A stretch of DNA of 64,000 bases. Origin: Achatina immaculata (Eukaryota; Mollusca; Gastropoda; Stylommatophora; Achatinidae). Below the pieces are notes generated by a model, which saw only the letters and a program-made list of their open reading frames with translations, did not search any database and was not told the origin of the DNA. Position 1 is the stretch's first letter, and each line of letters begins with the position of its first letter. The translations under genes and the position numbers were made by a program. Where the stretch lies: contig CM019713.1 of the NCBI GenBank assembly GCA_009760885.1, positions 79,984,247 through 80,048,246 on the forward strand. The letters are read 5' to 3'. Below are positions 34,401 to 45,124 of this stretch, piece by piece.

Positions 34401-34480
34401 TAATCTATCTGATTCTTGGTTTTCCCATCAGAAGATGTCCTTGTATGTGTAAAGTTTTTGGATGTTGTTTAAAAAGTGTG
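31430..34480 (-). mobile_element. RTE/BovB-like LINE (family A), duplicate with larger insert
   Basis: It is collinear with 20340-22840. Decayed RT blocks are present on the minus strand (MEKMECPTHLIQLTSLQKQA and TNWFDIKQGVRRQCILSLFL near 33204-33060). It carries the SINE-like insert plus an extra roughly 515 bp at 32370-32885. Confidence 0.83.
32185..33020 (+). mobile_element. SINE-like insert, longer version with internal tandem blocks
   Basis: It matches 21108-21430 at both ends. The extra 32370-32885 contains diverged repeats of a block: tctgctctaaagggcggcca versus ctgctctagaggccggtcag, and tgatatattcatatccaaat versus tgatatattcatatccaaac. Either this is the full-length form and the 21.1-kb copy is deleted, or it expanded here. 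Confidence 0.6.
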
Positions 34481-34799
34481 TTAGTGATCATTACCTCATA
34501 TGAAGTTAGCATAAAAAAATCAAAAAGAGAAAATAATCGCCAGAGATAAATTTCAAGCAGCTACTTGGTGTTGAAAAACTAACAAATATTCCACTTGGAA
34601 GACTGTTGTCAAGTGTTATATACACATGTATTCACAAGTTTACATGTATTTGCTAAAACTATTGCGTGAAGAAATACTATGACAGTTATATCAGAAAAAA
34701 TAATTTTCAGAATTAAAGGAATTTAAAATGCAACAAATTCATGCAAGTGTTGTGCAGATGTGATAATCCGTACTAAAATTGTAAGCCTGAGAAGTCACT

Positions 34800-35870
34800 C
34801 ACCCATAACCATAAAATCACAAGATAAGTGCTGTTACAGCTGATCTGTCAAAATCTGGAATATATGCAATTTGTGTCCTGGCATTCGTTACGCACGGAGC
34901 CAAGAAGCTTCTAAGATAATTCTGCGGAATACCCTGGCACTCTTGATGAAGAAACAGAGTCAGCTGTGCAACATCAACAGGCGGAGGCTGATTAGTTGAT
35001 ACTCTCAGCCCAAGGACTCCCAGAGGTGTTCAGAAGGAGCAAGATCAGGCGAACGAGCGAGCCTTGACGATTCGCTGGGGTTGAAATAAGTCATTAACGA
35101 GATTAGCTGGATAAGGTTGAGCAGTGTCATCCTGCATGACTGTACCACCAGCCACGACCTCTAGAGCAGGCTGTTTAGGAAGGTGGCAGTATTTCATCTT
35201 GGTACCTTACGCTGGTCAGTGTGCCACCATGGATGACATGAAGAGAAGTTTGCAGTGTCGACTGAAGACACCTCAGACCACGATAGAACCTCCTCTACAG
35301 CGCTCCACTTCTCAAGTTGTATCATCAGCAAAACGCTCCGCCAGCCTTCTCCAGACACGAACTCTGCTATCATTAAATGACAGAATGAAGAGGGACTTGT
35401 CTCCAATTGCGTCTTGTCCACCTGATATGCTCACGACACCAGTCAACACGGGCTCTGGGGTGAGCTGGAGTGAGGGATTCTGACCTCTGGTCTTCGTGAA
35501 CCAAGTTAGAATAGACGTAAGCGTCTGCAAACTGTCACCTTGCCAATGTTACTGTTTGTAGTACTCACCAGCTGACCTTGTAGTTGGTACAGATGACTGT
35601 CCTGTGACGAAGAGCAGACGAGAGACATCCTTCATCTTCCAGATCGTACAATGTAGACGTCCTGAGCGGTTTCGGTCTTCTACTCCTCCGGTGGCTCTAA
35701 ATCTCTCAGAAAGTCTTTGCATTGTAGAATGTGACACTCCCAACCATCTTGCAACCTGACGAGGGGATTCCCCATTTTCAATCAACACAGTAGCCCGAAC
35801 ACGTTCTAGGGTTCTAAGACTACTTCTCTGGAACATGGTTTTTGCAAGTGGCAAAAGTGTCCTTTTATCA
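34800..35870 (-). pseudogene. Tc1-type DNA transposon, degenerate
   Basis: The minus strand gives an N-terminal HTH at 35854-35690 (RQVARWLGVSHSTMQRLSER, TGGVEDRNRSGR). A decayed middle follows, with MQDDTAQPYPANLVNDLF near 35150-35090 holding the second catalytic Asp. In another frame comes RLARSPDLAPSEHLWESLG near 35070-35010, holding the Glu. The C-terminus reads DVAQLTLFLHQEWQGIPQNY. Frameshifts and stops are present. The open frame 35124-35483 on plus is antisense shadow. Confidence 0.83.
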
Positions 35871-36244
35871 CAAATTTTGTAGCGAATGAAAAGTAATATA
35901 TGTTTAGTAGTAGTCCCTATTGCAAGCTTGCATCACGAATCGGTGCATGTTTTTACCTCCGTGGGTTGGCGGAACGCTTGAATCTTACCACAAATTTACT
36001 GTTAACACAACGTTAATTTACCTGATTTTTACACCCACTGTGATAACTAGCGAGTACTTTTTACTACCTCACGCGTATAGTGGACTGTTTGTGGATGACA
36101 TTTAAACAAGTTTCAGCGAAAATATTCTTTATCGTGTCAAATATTTTAGCTGATATAAAAATTCGTTGAAAATTAAGAGGTGGCCCTTAACTTTTTTGCA
36201 GGAGTAGTTGAAAATGTTCGTTGTATGCTCTAGTTAGCATAGAG

Positions 36245-37060
36245 AGACAACAGTTATGCGCGCATGTGGTGTTAACAGAAAGGGAGAGAAGAATATTAGT
36301 TGTACTGACCCGATTAGAAAGGAGTTTAATGGTTAGATACTGATTTAGCAGAACAACGAATGCTCGTAAACGGCTATGTACTGATACAAGAGAAAAAACA
36401 GATAGGTCTAAATGGTCACATAATGATTCATTGAACAGAGGATGATGACAATGGTCAGATACTGAACAAAGAGAAATATGGGCAACCTAAATTGTTAAAT
36501 AAGGACCAGTAGAAAAGATGATAACATTAATAGCTCAGATATTAGATTAGCAGAAACAAGAATAACAGTAGGATTATGTACCGAATCACGAGAAGAGAAT
36601 AACAGTAATGTTATATACTGGGGTAGCAGAAGAACAGTTATGGTCATATTTTTGGCAAGACGAAAGACGTATAACGGTGGTTTCATTTACTGAGTCAAAA
36701 GAAGAAGAATAACAGTTATGCCATAATTTAAGAAAACAGAAAGAAGAATTGAAGAAAGTGTCGAATACACAGACAGTACAAAGACAGACGAATACCAGTA
36801 ATGGTCATATATCTGGTATGAGAAAGAGGAGCCAAACTAGTCATCAGATATTGGGATTCCAGAAAGAAGGTTATCAGTACTGTCAAATTTTGGTTCCACA
36901 GAAAGAGGGACTGCAGTAATGGCTAGATAGATATTGGACCAAGAGAAATAAGAATAATGGTCAGATATAAGGTCACCAGGAGAAAGAGAAATAACAGTAA
37001 TTATTGGATACCTGGCCAGCAGAAAATGAGACAGTTGTAATGCTGAAAATGGGGAGAGAT
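36245..37060. repeat. Strongly decayed minisatellite, duplicate of 24000-24780
   Basis: The same period of about 40 bp (agaaagagaaataacagtaa-type units) is preserved in register with unit 1. Confidence 0.72.
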
Positions 37061-37254
37061 TGGAGAGTTGCTTTCTACAACAAACACAAACAAATAAAAC
37101 ATTGATTCACCCTGCCATTTTACTTTCTCTCACATCCTCCTGCTTTGTCATCATTTTTTTTTTATGTTTCTCTAGTTTCTATTTATTATCACAGTACACA
37201 CGAAGCACAATAAATATTACTCATCTGTTATTTTCTTTTCGTGCAAAGAAGTAC

Positions 37255-37389
37255 CTTCATTACAGCTATCTCCACTATAGCCTTCCACACATTTATAACA
37301 CTTTCCGGACTTGTAGTCGCATTTTCTATTGAAACAATACTCAGAGCACGGTGAGTTGCAGTCCTTGCCATAGAAGTTCTCTGGACAAT
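37255..37389 (-). CDS. EGF-like exon, CPENFYG type, copy 2
   Basis: The 135-nt exon (45 codons, phase 1-1) has acceptor ...ttttag and donor GTACTT. It encodes CPENFYGKDCNSPCSEYC, then CDYKSGKC-YKC-VEGYSGDSC, with all eight cysteines kept. It is the duplicate of 24972-25106 inside the 10.8-kb tandem duplication, and intron sequence on both sides is also homologous. The frame, cysteines and splice sites are all intact. Confidence 0.87.
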
Positions 37390-37654
37390 CTAAAATATGA
37401 GAATGTGAACATGATAAAACTTGTCTTTAACCTCTGACATCCTGATGCAAATATATATTAGACAAACACGTTTTCGAATTCTAATAAAGCGAACATTTTA
37501 TTAGACAATCGGCTCATTTCATATACAACATCTATAGACAATTTCAAGCAGAAAAATGTATTAGCGTTAGCGTTAGCAATCTGTTTATGTGCAAAATTCC
37601 CTTTCAAAAAGTTATAAACGTAACATTTATATGAAATAAAATGAACAAATAAAA

Positions 37655-37670
37655 GTATATATATATATAC

Positions 37671-37714
<44 letters not shown>

Positions 37715-37740
37715 AAATGAACGCGTGTATGTATGTATGT
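37655..37740. repeat. (AT)n/(TATG)n microsatellite
   Basis: Runs of tatatatatac and atatatat, then gtatgtatgtat. It is much shorter than the 280-bp tract at the equivalent place in unit 1. Confidence 0.93.
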
Positions 37741-38060
37741 ATATTCCAGCATCACGCTGGAATGCCTGAGTCAATTTCAACCAAACTCGGCACACATATG
37801 ACTTACAATCTGGACAATGCACCCTGTGAGTCAGATCATCCAAAGCGGAGCCTGGGGGAAGGGGGTTGGGTGGGGTTGAAACCAACCGATAGAAACCTAC
37901 CGATGGAAATGACGGGAAGTAACTCTAGTTATATTTGTGCCTGCTTTGGATCGTCGGTCGTGACGGATAAAGGTCAGGCCACGCAAATCGATGACGTTTT
38001 ATCAGTTGAGGTGCCGAGAAACAGTATACATTGAGCAGATTTCTGATTCACGGAAGACAC
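37741..38060. repeat. Dispersed repeat with TTCCAGC/GCTGGAA hairpin, copy 2
   Basis: It begins ttccagcatcacgctggaat; the loop base differs from copy 1 while the stem is unchanged. It is otherwise collinear with 26731-27005. Confidence 0.83.
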
Positions 38061-38514
38061 CCTACTGTTTTTCACTTTATCGTCCAATTAGAAAATGGTC
38101 AGAGTGTTTATTTCATACCAGAGAGCGTCCATACAGTGGTTGATCAGCTACCAATCGCTTGGGGGGAGGGGGCTATGGATGGGGTTGGGATCTTCTAGAA
38201 GGTTGTGGATATGACTGAGGTCTTTAGCTCATGATGCTCAAGAAACTTCCAGCACCCACCAGAATCAAAGATGGTCGTATATAAGGTAAGCTATTTCGGC
38301 AAGTCTTCCAGTTTATCATCTGTCAGGGAATGTGACAGCGTCATGCGGCTCTTTTAGTTGATGGTCTCTTTGTTTTAATTATATTTGTAAAAATAAACTT
38401 CAACTTTGTTTTATCCTTATGTTTATATTAGATTTTTATTGTATTATATAGTAGATTTCATTGCTCTGTGACAATGTGCCATTTTCTTATTTTTTTCCAA
38501 ATTAGCTTTTCAAA
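38061..38514. other. Intron sequence found only in unit 2
   Basis: About 450 bp lie between the hairpin repeat and the GA-rich tract, with no equivalent in unit 1. There is a short G run (ggggggaggggg) near 38160. No coding signal was seen. Confidence 0.5.
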
Positions 38515-38990
38515 TTAGGGAGAGATAGAACGGGAGAGAGAGAGATAGAATGAGAGAGAGAGAGGGTGAGAGAGAGGAAGAGAGATAGAGATAGAGATAA
38601 GGAGAGAGAGACAGGGAAAGAGAGTGAAGGAGATGGGAGAGATAGAGAGAGGGAGAGAGAGAGAGTGGGAGAATGAGAGAGAAAGAGACAGAGAGGAATA
38701 GAGATAGATTTGAGATCGCGTATAGCTAAAGGGAGAAAGAAAGAAAGAATGAATGAATGAATAATCTTTATTTTTAAAGGGTAAAGAATTGGGCACGCAG
38801 GCCCGTCTTACATTCTGCCCTTCAGAATAGGAAGAGAGAGACGGAGAGAGAGAGGTTGAGAGAAGGAGAAAGATAGAGAGGGAGAGAGAGATGGAGAGAG
38901 AGAGGTTGAGAGAAAGAGAAAGATAGAGAGGGAGAGAGATAGAGAAGGAGAGAGAGAGAGAGAGAGCGAGAGAGACAGATTTAAGGTAGC
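38515..38990. repeat. GA-rich tract interrupted by an 80-bp LINE 3' end
   Basis: Gagaga-rich sequence with gaatgaatgaatgaataatc to cattctgcccttca (38748-38826), the terminal 80 bp of the CR1/L2-like LINE on the minus strand. Confidence 0.87.
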
Positions 38991-39844
38991 CATGTTTCTC
39001 CCACGGACAATGTTATGTTTCCTGGTTCACCCAGGAATTTATTTCTTCTTTCTCCTGGAGCTTAAACTAAAAATGTTCTTTATAAACAAACCGTCTAGAC
39101 CCTGTAGAACCATCTAGACTATGTAGAACCGTCTTCAAGGTTGTGAAAATGCATAGAACTTTGTTGATTGGGAGAAATAAATACCCGGACAACGTCGGGT
39201 ACTCAAGTAGTACTGGTATAAAAGTTAATTATCTTTTCGCTTTTATAGTAGTTAAGCATAAATACCATTGCAGAACCTTGAGTTAAAAACGTTTACGTGT
39301 TATGAGTGTTTCACTGTACCACGGGAATTGTCGGGTGTTTTCCTTTTTGGCGGGGTGGGTGGGGAATTGATTTTGAACCCTAACTAATTAGTAGATTCTG
39401 TGTCCAATGTCGTAGGAGAGCAGTCCTGTTTTCTTCTAGTTATGGTGTAACTGTTCCAAAGAGATTTTTTTTTATGTTATGGTGCAACAACCCTGGCGAA
39501 TGTTACTGTTGTCAGAATAATTTGTGTGGTACGTACTTCCACTAGCAGTTTCAGATAAATGATTTGATATACTTCCTCCATCATCAAGGGTTTTCATCAT
39601 CATTTTGCTTCACCATTAAACTGGTTTTGTGTATAACTTCAGTAAAATGCGTTTGCTCTACCATGCGTAGTTCAGCTGTGAGATGTCCGAACCTATTCCT
39701 GTTATGAGTGTATTGTATAAGAAATTGTAACGTCCATTATAAATGTGACATTGTATTTATTTTGTCAGATGATACCACCATTCCACCATTTTTTACGGCC
39801 ATGGTAAGCCACATTAGCCTGTCGTATTATGATATGATAAGTAC

Positions 39845-39976
39845 CTTCACATACTGGGCCAATGTAAGACCCCATACATGACAGACAAGTCCCATTTTCT
39901 ATGTCACAACGTTGGTTTAGACACATCGGCGGGCAGGAGAGACTGCATTTATCTCCGTACTTTCCCACGGGACATT
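39845..39976 (-). CDS. EGF-like exon, CPVG type, tandem unit 1 of 3
   Basis: The 132-nt exon (phase 1-1) has acceptor ctttcag and donor GTACTT. The repeat begins CPVGKYGDKCSLSCPPMC, then LNQRC-DIENGTC-LSC-MGSYIGPVC. It sits at the low-coordinate end of three head-to-tail units of about 1.2 kb, with related exons at 41047 and 42276. It corresponds to the 28809 exon in the larger duplication. An N-G-T sequon is kept. Confidence 0.87.
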
Positions 39977-41046
39977 CTGAAAGAACGAGAACAGACTAAC
40001 TGAATGACCTTCTTGACACTTTTACCAGAAGTTTTAAAATCCTAAAAACGCATAAAACTGTACTATCATTATAACATTTATCAATATGTTAGTTTAACAA
40101 CAACATGATAAAACAAGACAACAGAAAAACAGAACTGTAAGAAGAAGATGAGATTAAAATAAAATATATCATAAGAAGCTAAATAAACAAAATAAGCTGT
40201 GGAGAGGGACAGATAAAACTACAAAATTAGATTTTAAGGACATGCACTTCTCCCATCGCAACATATGCCCGTGCATACAGACTTTCTGAAACTGTTATAA
40301 GAGAGATTATTCTGATAATATGCTACGCTAACAGAACATGCTAGTCACGATGACGACGATAATGATTGTAACAGTATATGGATTTTTTTGTCTGTCCCCC
40401 CTGCCATACTGCTATAAAAGCTAATTCCCTTTTTTGTAGCAGTTAAGCAAGTGCGGGTGATCTTACTCTTAATTACCAGCGCAGAACCTTGAGTTAAAAA
40501 CGTTTACGTGTTACGAGTGTTTCACTGTACCTCGGGAATTGTCGGGAGTTTTTAGTTTTTGCCGGGGTTGGTGGGGAATTGATTTTGAACCCTAACTAAT
40601 TAGTAGATTCTGTGTCCAATGTCGTAGGAGAGCAGTCCTGCTTTCTTCTAGTTATGGTGTAAATGTTTAAAAGTGGGAAATTATATCCGATAAATATTTC
40701 TTTATGTTATTGTGGAACCACGCTGTCAGAGTAATTTGTGTGGTGCGATCTTCCACCAACAGTTTCAGATGAATGATTTGATACTTCATCCATCATCAAG
40801 GACTTCCATCATCATTTGCTTCATTATTAAACTGGTTTTTGTCTGACTTCAAAATGATGAATTTGCTCTACCATGCGTAGTTCAGCTGTGAAGTGTCCGA
40901 ACCTGATCCTGTTATGAGTGTATTGTACAAGAAATTGGAACGTCCATCATGAATGTGACACTGTGTTTATTTCCTCAGATCATATTACCATTTTGCGAAG
41001 CCATAGTAAGTCACATTAGCCTGTCATACTAGGATATGATAAGTAC

Positions 41047-41178
41047 CTTCACATGCTGGGCCAGTGCGATTCCCCACACATGACAGACAAGACCCACTTT
41101 TCATGTCACAACGTTGGTCTGGACATATCTGCGGGCAGGAGAGACTGCATTTATCTCCGTACTTTCCCACGGGACATT
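41047..41178 (-). CDS. EGF-like exon, CPVG type, tandem unit 2 of 3
   Basis: The 132-nt exon (phase 1-1) has acceptor ctttcag and donor GTACTT. The repeat begins CPVGKYGDKCSLSCPQIC, then PDQRC-DMKSGSC-LSC-VGNRTGPAC, for eight cysteines. The N-G-T sequon of its sisters is lost (S-G-S), but N-R-T later in the domain forms a new possible sequon. Spacing to the neighbouring copies is 1202 and 1229 bp, and flanking intron sequence is repeated with it. Confidence 0.86.
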
Positions 41179-42275
41179 CTGAAAGAACGAGAACAGACTA
41201 ACTGAATGACCTTCTTGACACCTTTACCATTAGTTTTAAAATCCTAAGAACGCATAAAACTGTACTATCATTATAACATTTATCAATATGTTAGTTTAAC
41301 AACAACATGATAAAAAAAGATTACAGAAAAACAGAACTGTAAGATAAAGACGAGATTAAAAAGACATCTTTCATCAAAAGCTAAATAAACTAAAGAAGCT
41401 GTGGAGAGGGACAGATAAAACTACAAAATTAGATTTTAAGAATATACACTTCTCCAATCGCAACATATGCCCGTACATACAGATTTTCTGAAACTGTTAT
41501 AAGAGAGATTATTCTGATAATATGCTACGCTAACAGAACGTGGTAGTCACGATGACGATGACGATGATAATGATTGTAACAGAATATGGATTTTTGGGTT
41601 TGTCCCCCCTGCCATACTGCTATAAAAGCTAATTCCCTTTTCTGTAGTAGTTAAACATGTGGGGGTGATCTTCCCCTTATTAACCGTGCAGAACCTTGAG
41701 TTAAAAACGTTTACGTGTTATGAGTGTTTCACTGTACCACGGGAATTGTCGGGAATTTTTTTTTCTTTTGCGGGGTTGGTGGGGAATTGATTTTGAACCC
41801 TAACTAATTACTAGATTCTGTGTCCAATGTCATAGGAGAGCAGTCCTGCTTTCTTCTAGTTATGGTGTAAATGTTCCAAAGTAGGAGACTATATCCGATA
41901 TAGATTTATTTTATGTTATGGTGCAACAACGTTGGCGAATGTTACTGCTGTCAGAATAATTTGTGTGCTACGTACTTCCACCAGCAGTTTCAGATGAATG
42001 ATTTGATACTTCATTAATTATCAAGGACTTCCATCATAGTCATTTTGCTTCATTATTAAACTGGTTTTTTTCTGATTTCAAAGAGATGAATTTGCTCTAT
42101 CATACATAGTTCAGCTGTGAAGTGTCCGAATCTGGTCCTGTTATGAGTGTATTGTACTCGAAATTGGATCGTCCATCATGAATGTGACATTGTGTTTATT
42201 TCCTCAGATCATATTACCATTTTGCGAAGACATAGTAAATCACAATAGCCTGACATACTATGATATGATAAGTAC

Positions 42276-42407
42276 CTTCACATGCTGGGCCAGTGTGATT
42301 CCCCACACATGATATACAAGTCCCATTTTCCATGTCACAAAGTTGGTCTAGACACATCGGCGGGCACGAGAGACTGCATTTATCTCCGTACTTTCCAACG
42401 GCACATA
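42276..42407 (-). CDS. EGF-like exon, CPVG type, tandem unit 3 of 3
   Basis: The 132-nt exon (phase 1-1) has acceptor ctttcag and donor GTACTT. The split codon before the first cysteine becomes G|TA (Val) instead of G|AA (Glu). The repeat begins CAVGKYGDKCSLSC, then PPMC-LDQLC-DMENGTC-ISC-VGNHTGPAC. Sequons N-G-T and N-H-T are present. The adjoining RTE-like fragment (about 42560-42965) runs further here than in the sister units, so this unit probably shows the less truncated intron. Confidence 0.87.
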
Positions 42408-42559
42408 CTGAAAGAACGAGAACAGAACAACTGAATAATCTTCTTGACACTTTTACTAGAGTTTTAACATTCCACGAACGCATAAAACTGTTTTATCATG
42501 ACAACATTTATCAATATGTTAGTTTAACAAGAAGAAAAAAAAAGATTACAGAAAAACAG

Positions 42560-42965
42560 AACTGTAAGATGATGACGAGATTCAGAGGACATCTATCATC
42601 AGAAGCTAAATAAACTAAATAAGCTGTGGAGAGGGACAGATAAAACTACAAAATTAAGATTTTAAGCACATGCATTTTTTCCATCGCAACATATTCCCGT
42701 AAGACCTGGACACTCAACAAAAGAAATGAGAAGCACACTAATACCTTTGAATGTAAATGCTATAGAAAATCAATCAAATATCACGGACAGAAAATGACTA
42801 AATATGTTCACATTACAAGAATTTAATTTTGAAGAAGGTTGATTAATAAAGAAGATTAAAGAGAGAAAACTTCAGTATTTTAGACATATTTAACGTCATG
42901 AGAGTTTAGAGAAGACAGTATTGAAAATGTAAATAATGGGAAAAATGAAAGAGAGGAAGACGCGT
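42560..42965 (+). mobile_element. Family-A RTE fragment, ORF2 C-terminal part
   Basis: It is collinear with 6540-6830 and 43690-43900: acatgcattttttccatcgc, acctggacactcaacaaaag, taaagaagattaaagagaga. It is degenerate, with no open frame. Confidence 0.7.
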
Positions 42966-42969
42966 GAAT

Positions 42970-43155
42970 ATGACAACAAAAGGAGAAATTGCTAGGAGTA
43001 GTAAGACTAGCCGGACAAACAAGAGAGACATTGCTAGGAGAAGTAAGACTAGCCGGACAAACAAGAGAGACATTGCTAGGAGAAGTAAGACTAGCCAGAC
43101 AAACAAGACAGACATTGCAAGGAGAAGTAAGACTAGTCAGACAAACAAGACAGAC
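42970..43155. repeat. 42-bp minisatellite, about 4.5 units
   Basis: The unit gagagacattgctaggagaa plus gtaagactagccggacaaacaa (42 bp) repeats. The period is a multiple of three, which creates open frames on both strands (SKTSRTNKRDIARR on plus). These are not genes. The core agactagccagacaaacaag is shared with the next array. Confidence 0.93.
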
Positions 43156-43234
43156 AGATATATCTAATCACATAAACAAGGATGATAAAACTTGCTCAAT
43201 AAACAACATATACAAGACTGATCAACTAAAACGA

Positions 43235-43500
43235 TAGACAAAAGTGACCAGACAAACAGGATGTACAAGACTGACCAGACAAATAGGATGTACAAGACTG
43301 ACCAGATAAACAGGATGTACAAGACTGACCAGATAAACAGGATGTACAAGACTGACCAGATAAACAGGATGTACAAGACTGATCATATAAACAATATTTT
43401 CAAAACTCATGAGATAAGCAAGATTTACCAGGACTGATTAGATAAACACGATACACAAAAAATGATCAGACAAATGAGATACACAAGACCGATTATTGAA
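43235..43500. repeat. 27-bp minisatellite, about 5.5 clear units plus decayed flank
   Basis: The unit gaccagataaacaggatgta plus caagact (27 bp) is clear from 43246 to 43390, then decays to about 43500. Its core is related to the 42-bp array and to the decayed array at 46005-46400. Confidence 0.92.
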
Positions 43501-43539
43501 ATAAAATATACCAAGACCAGAAACCTTTTAAAATATTGG

Positions 43540-43910
43540 GAAAATACGATTTCCAACACATTTGATACAATTAACATCACTTCTGTAACTAGACCAACAT
43601 GTAGCAGTGAGAAAAAATGATCAGTCAACAACTTGGTTTGACATAAAACAAGGGGTCTGTCAGTGGCATACTGTCTCCTTACTAATTCAGTATATATAAT
43701 GATGATGATGATCTTTCCCATCGCAACCTATGAGACCTGGACACTTACAAAATAGCTGAGAAACACATAAATACTTTGAATGTAGATCTACAGAAGAGTT
43801 CTTCAAATATCACGACACAGAAAAGAACAAATATAACCATACTCCGCGAACTTAATATTGAAGATGGCAGGCTAGTAAAGAAGATTAAACAGAGAAAACG
43901 TAAATATGTT
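43540..43910 (+). mobile_element. Family-A RTE, left part (split by the Penelope-like insertion)
   Basis: The sequence ttgatacaattaacatcact, gtttgacataaaacaagggg and the C-terminal block ending taaagaagattaaacagaga are collinear with other family-A copies. It continues at 45801 (aaaatattttggacataatt). Confidence 0.75.
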
Positions 43911-44287
43911 TGTAACACACCATAAATAGTGTATAAATACATAAATATGCATGGAGCCACTGCAGTAAATCTGTGATACCAAAATGTATAAACTAGATAA
44001 AAAGTAGGAACAGCTTTATTACTTAACGAGTACACAATTGTGACGCTTCGGTGTGAGTCTTAATCATACAAAAACACACAGGACAAAGAAATACAGAGAG
44101 GAGATAAAATATAAATTGACATGAATGATATATTTAAAAAATAAAATTAAATGAATAGAGCACTTAACTGTAACTTGTACGAATCTGTTTGTCAGAAATG
44201 CACAAGGTGGAGTGTAAAGAGTATTTAAACGGAGAGTTGGGATGTGTGATAGGTGGGTCGTAACTGAGAGTCGTGGGTGGGGAAACC

Positions 44288-44288
44288 G

Positions 44289-44322
<34 letters not shown>
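44288..44322. repeat. (GA)n microsatellite
   Basis: About 17 GA dinucleotides inside the left Penelope-like arm. The right arm has only ccctctccctg at the same place. Confidence 0.95.
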
Positions 44323-44326
<4 letters not shown>

Positions 44327-45124
44327 TACAATGGTAGTCTAGCCGAAGAAGGTGAAATATGTGATTATAGTTGGGTTAGAGGGGTTGCAAGGTGATGCTG
44401 TGCGGAGGTGTCAAGCCTGTCTAGCCCAATAGATATTTTGATGTCCAAAATGTTGAGAGACTTGTCATAAATTTCATAAGTGAATTTTATATTCTTATTA
44501 AGCGAGCTGGCCAGTTCAATAACTTTTTTTAGTTCGTCTTCTGGTATACTTGTGACTCCAATGTCATCATCGATGTACCTTTCATAGAATTCCTTAAGTC
44601 TGCCAGTGTAGATTTCCTATAATTTGATTTCCAAAAAGCCCATCAATAAACATGAATAACTGGGACCCATTTGCTTCCCATGGCGACACCACTGATTTCA
44701 TCAAAGTATTCCCCGTTGAATTTAAAATAATTTTTGTTGAGTACCAGATGTATGAGAATAATTATGGCACCAGTTTTAGTGGTGGGGCGAGGGTCTTTGT
44801 CAAGGAAATAGCGGAGTGGTAAGAGTCCATCTTCATGGGGGATAAAGGTGTAAAAAGAACAGGGAAAGACGTGAAAGGACTGGCGTTGAGAGAGGTTAAT
44901 CTCATCAAAAGTTGTTAAGGCGTGTTTGGTAACTTTCAAGTGAGAGAGCAGTTTGTGTACTAGCGACTGGAAAATGCTGTCCAAAAAGTAAAAAATGTTC
45001 TCGGTGAGGCATGAACACGCTGATACAATAAAACATCCAGGATGGCCGGGTTTATGGATTTTATGAAGGAGATAGAAGGTGAGTGTGCCTAATCAGATGC
45101 CCTTGATTTGAAGAGAAAAGCTTA

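Larger units (their letters stand above)
29710..40637. repeat. Tandem segmental duplication, unit 2 (10.9 kb)
   Basis: This is the second copy of the 18905-29617 unit. It ends at gtcgtaggagagcagtcct, the same point where unit 1 stops. At 40638 the sequence continues into another 1.2-kb exon unit, whereas at 29618 it switches to a short copied segment. Confidence 0.88.
39434..42745. repeat. Head-to-tail 1.2-kb exon-intron units
   Basis: Unit starts are at about 39434, 40650 and 41858 (each ttctagttatggtgtaa). Each unit contains, in the same order, a CPVG-type EGF exon, an RTE-like scrap, and the landmarks ttaaaaacgtttacgtgtta and gaattgattttgaaccctaa. The third unit runs into a longer RTE fragment. 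Confidence 0.9.

Noticed and set aside
35124..35530. Open frames of 119 and 72 codons
   Set aside because: They lie over the degenerate Tc1 transposase on the other strand and are shadows of it.
42906..43410. Frames of 60-82 codons on both strands
   Set aside because: Products of minisatellites whose periods are multiples of three.
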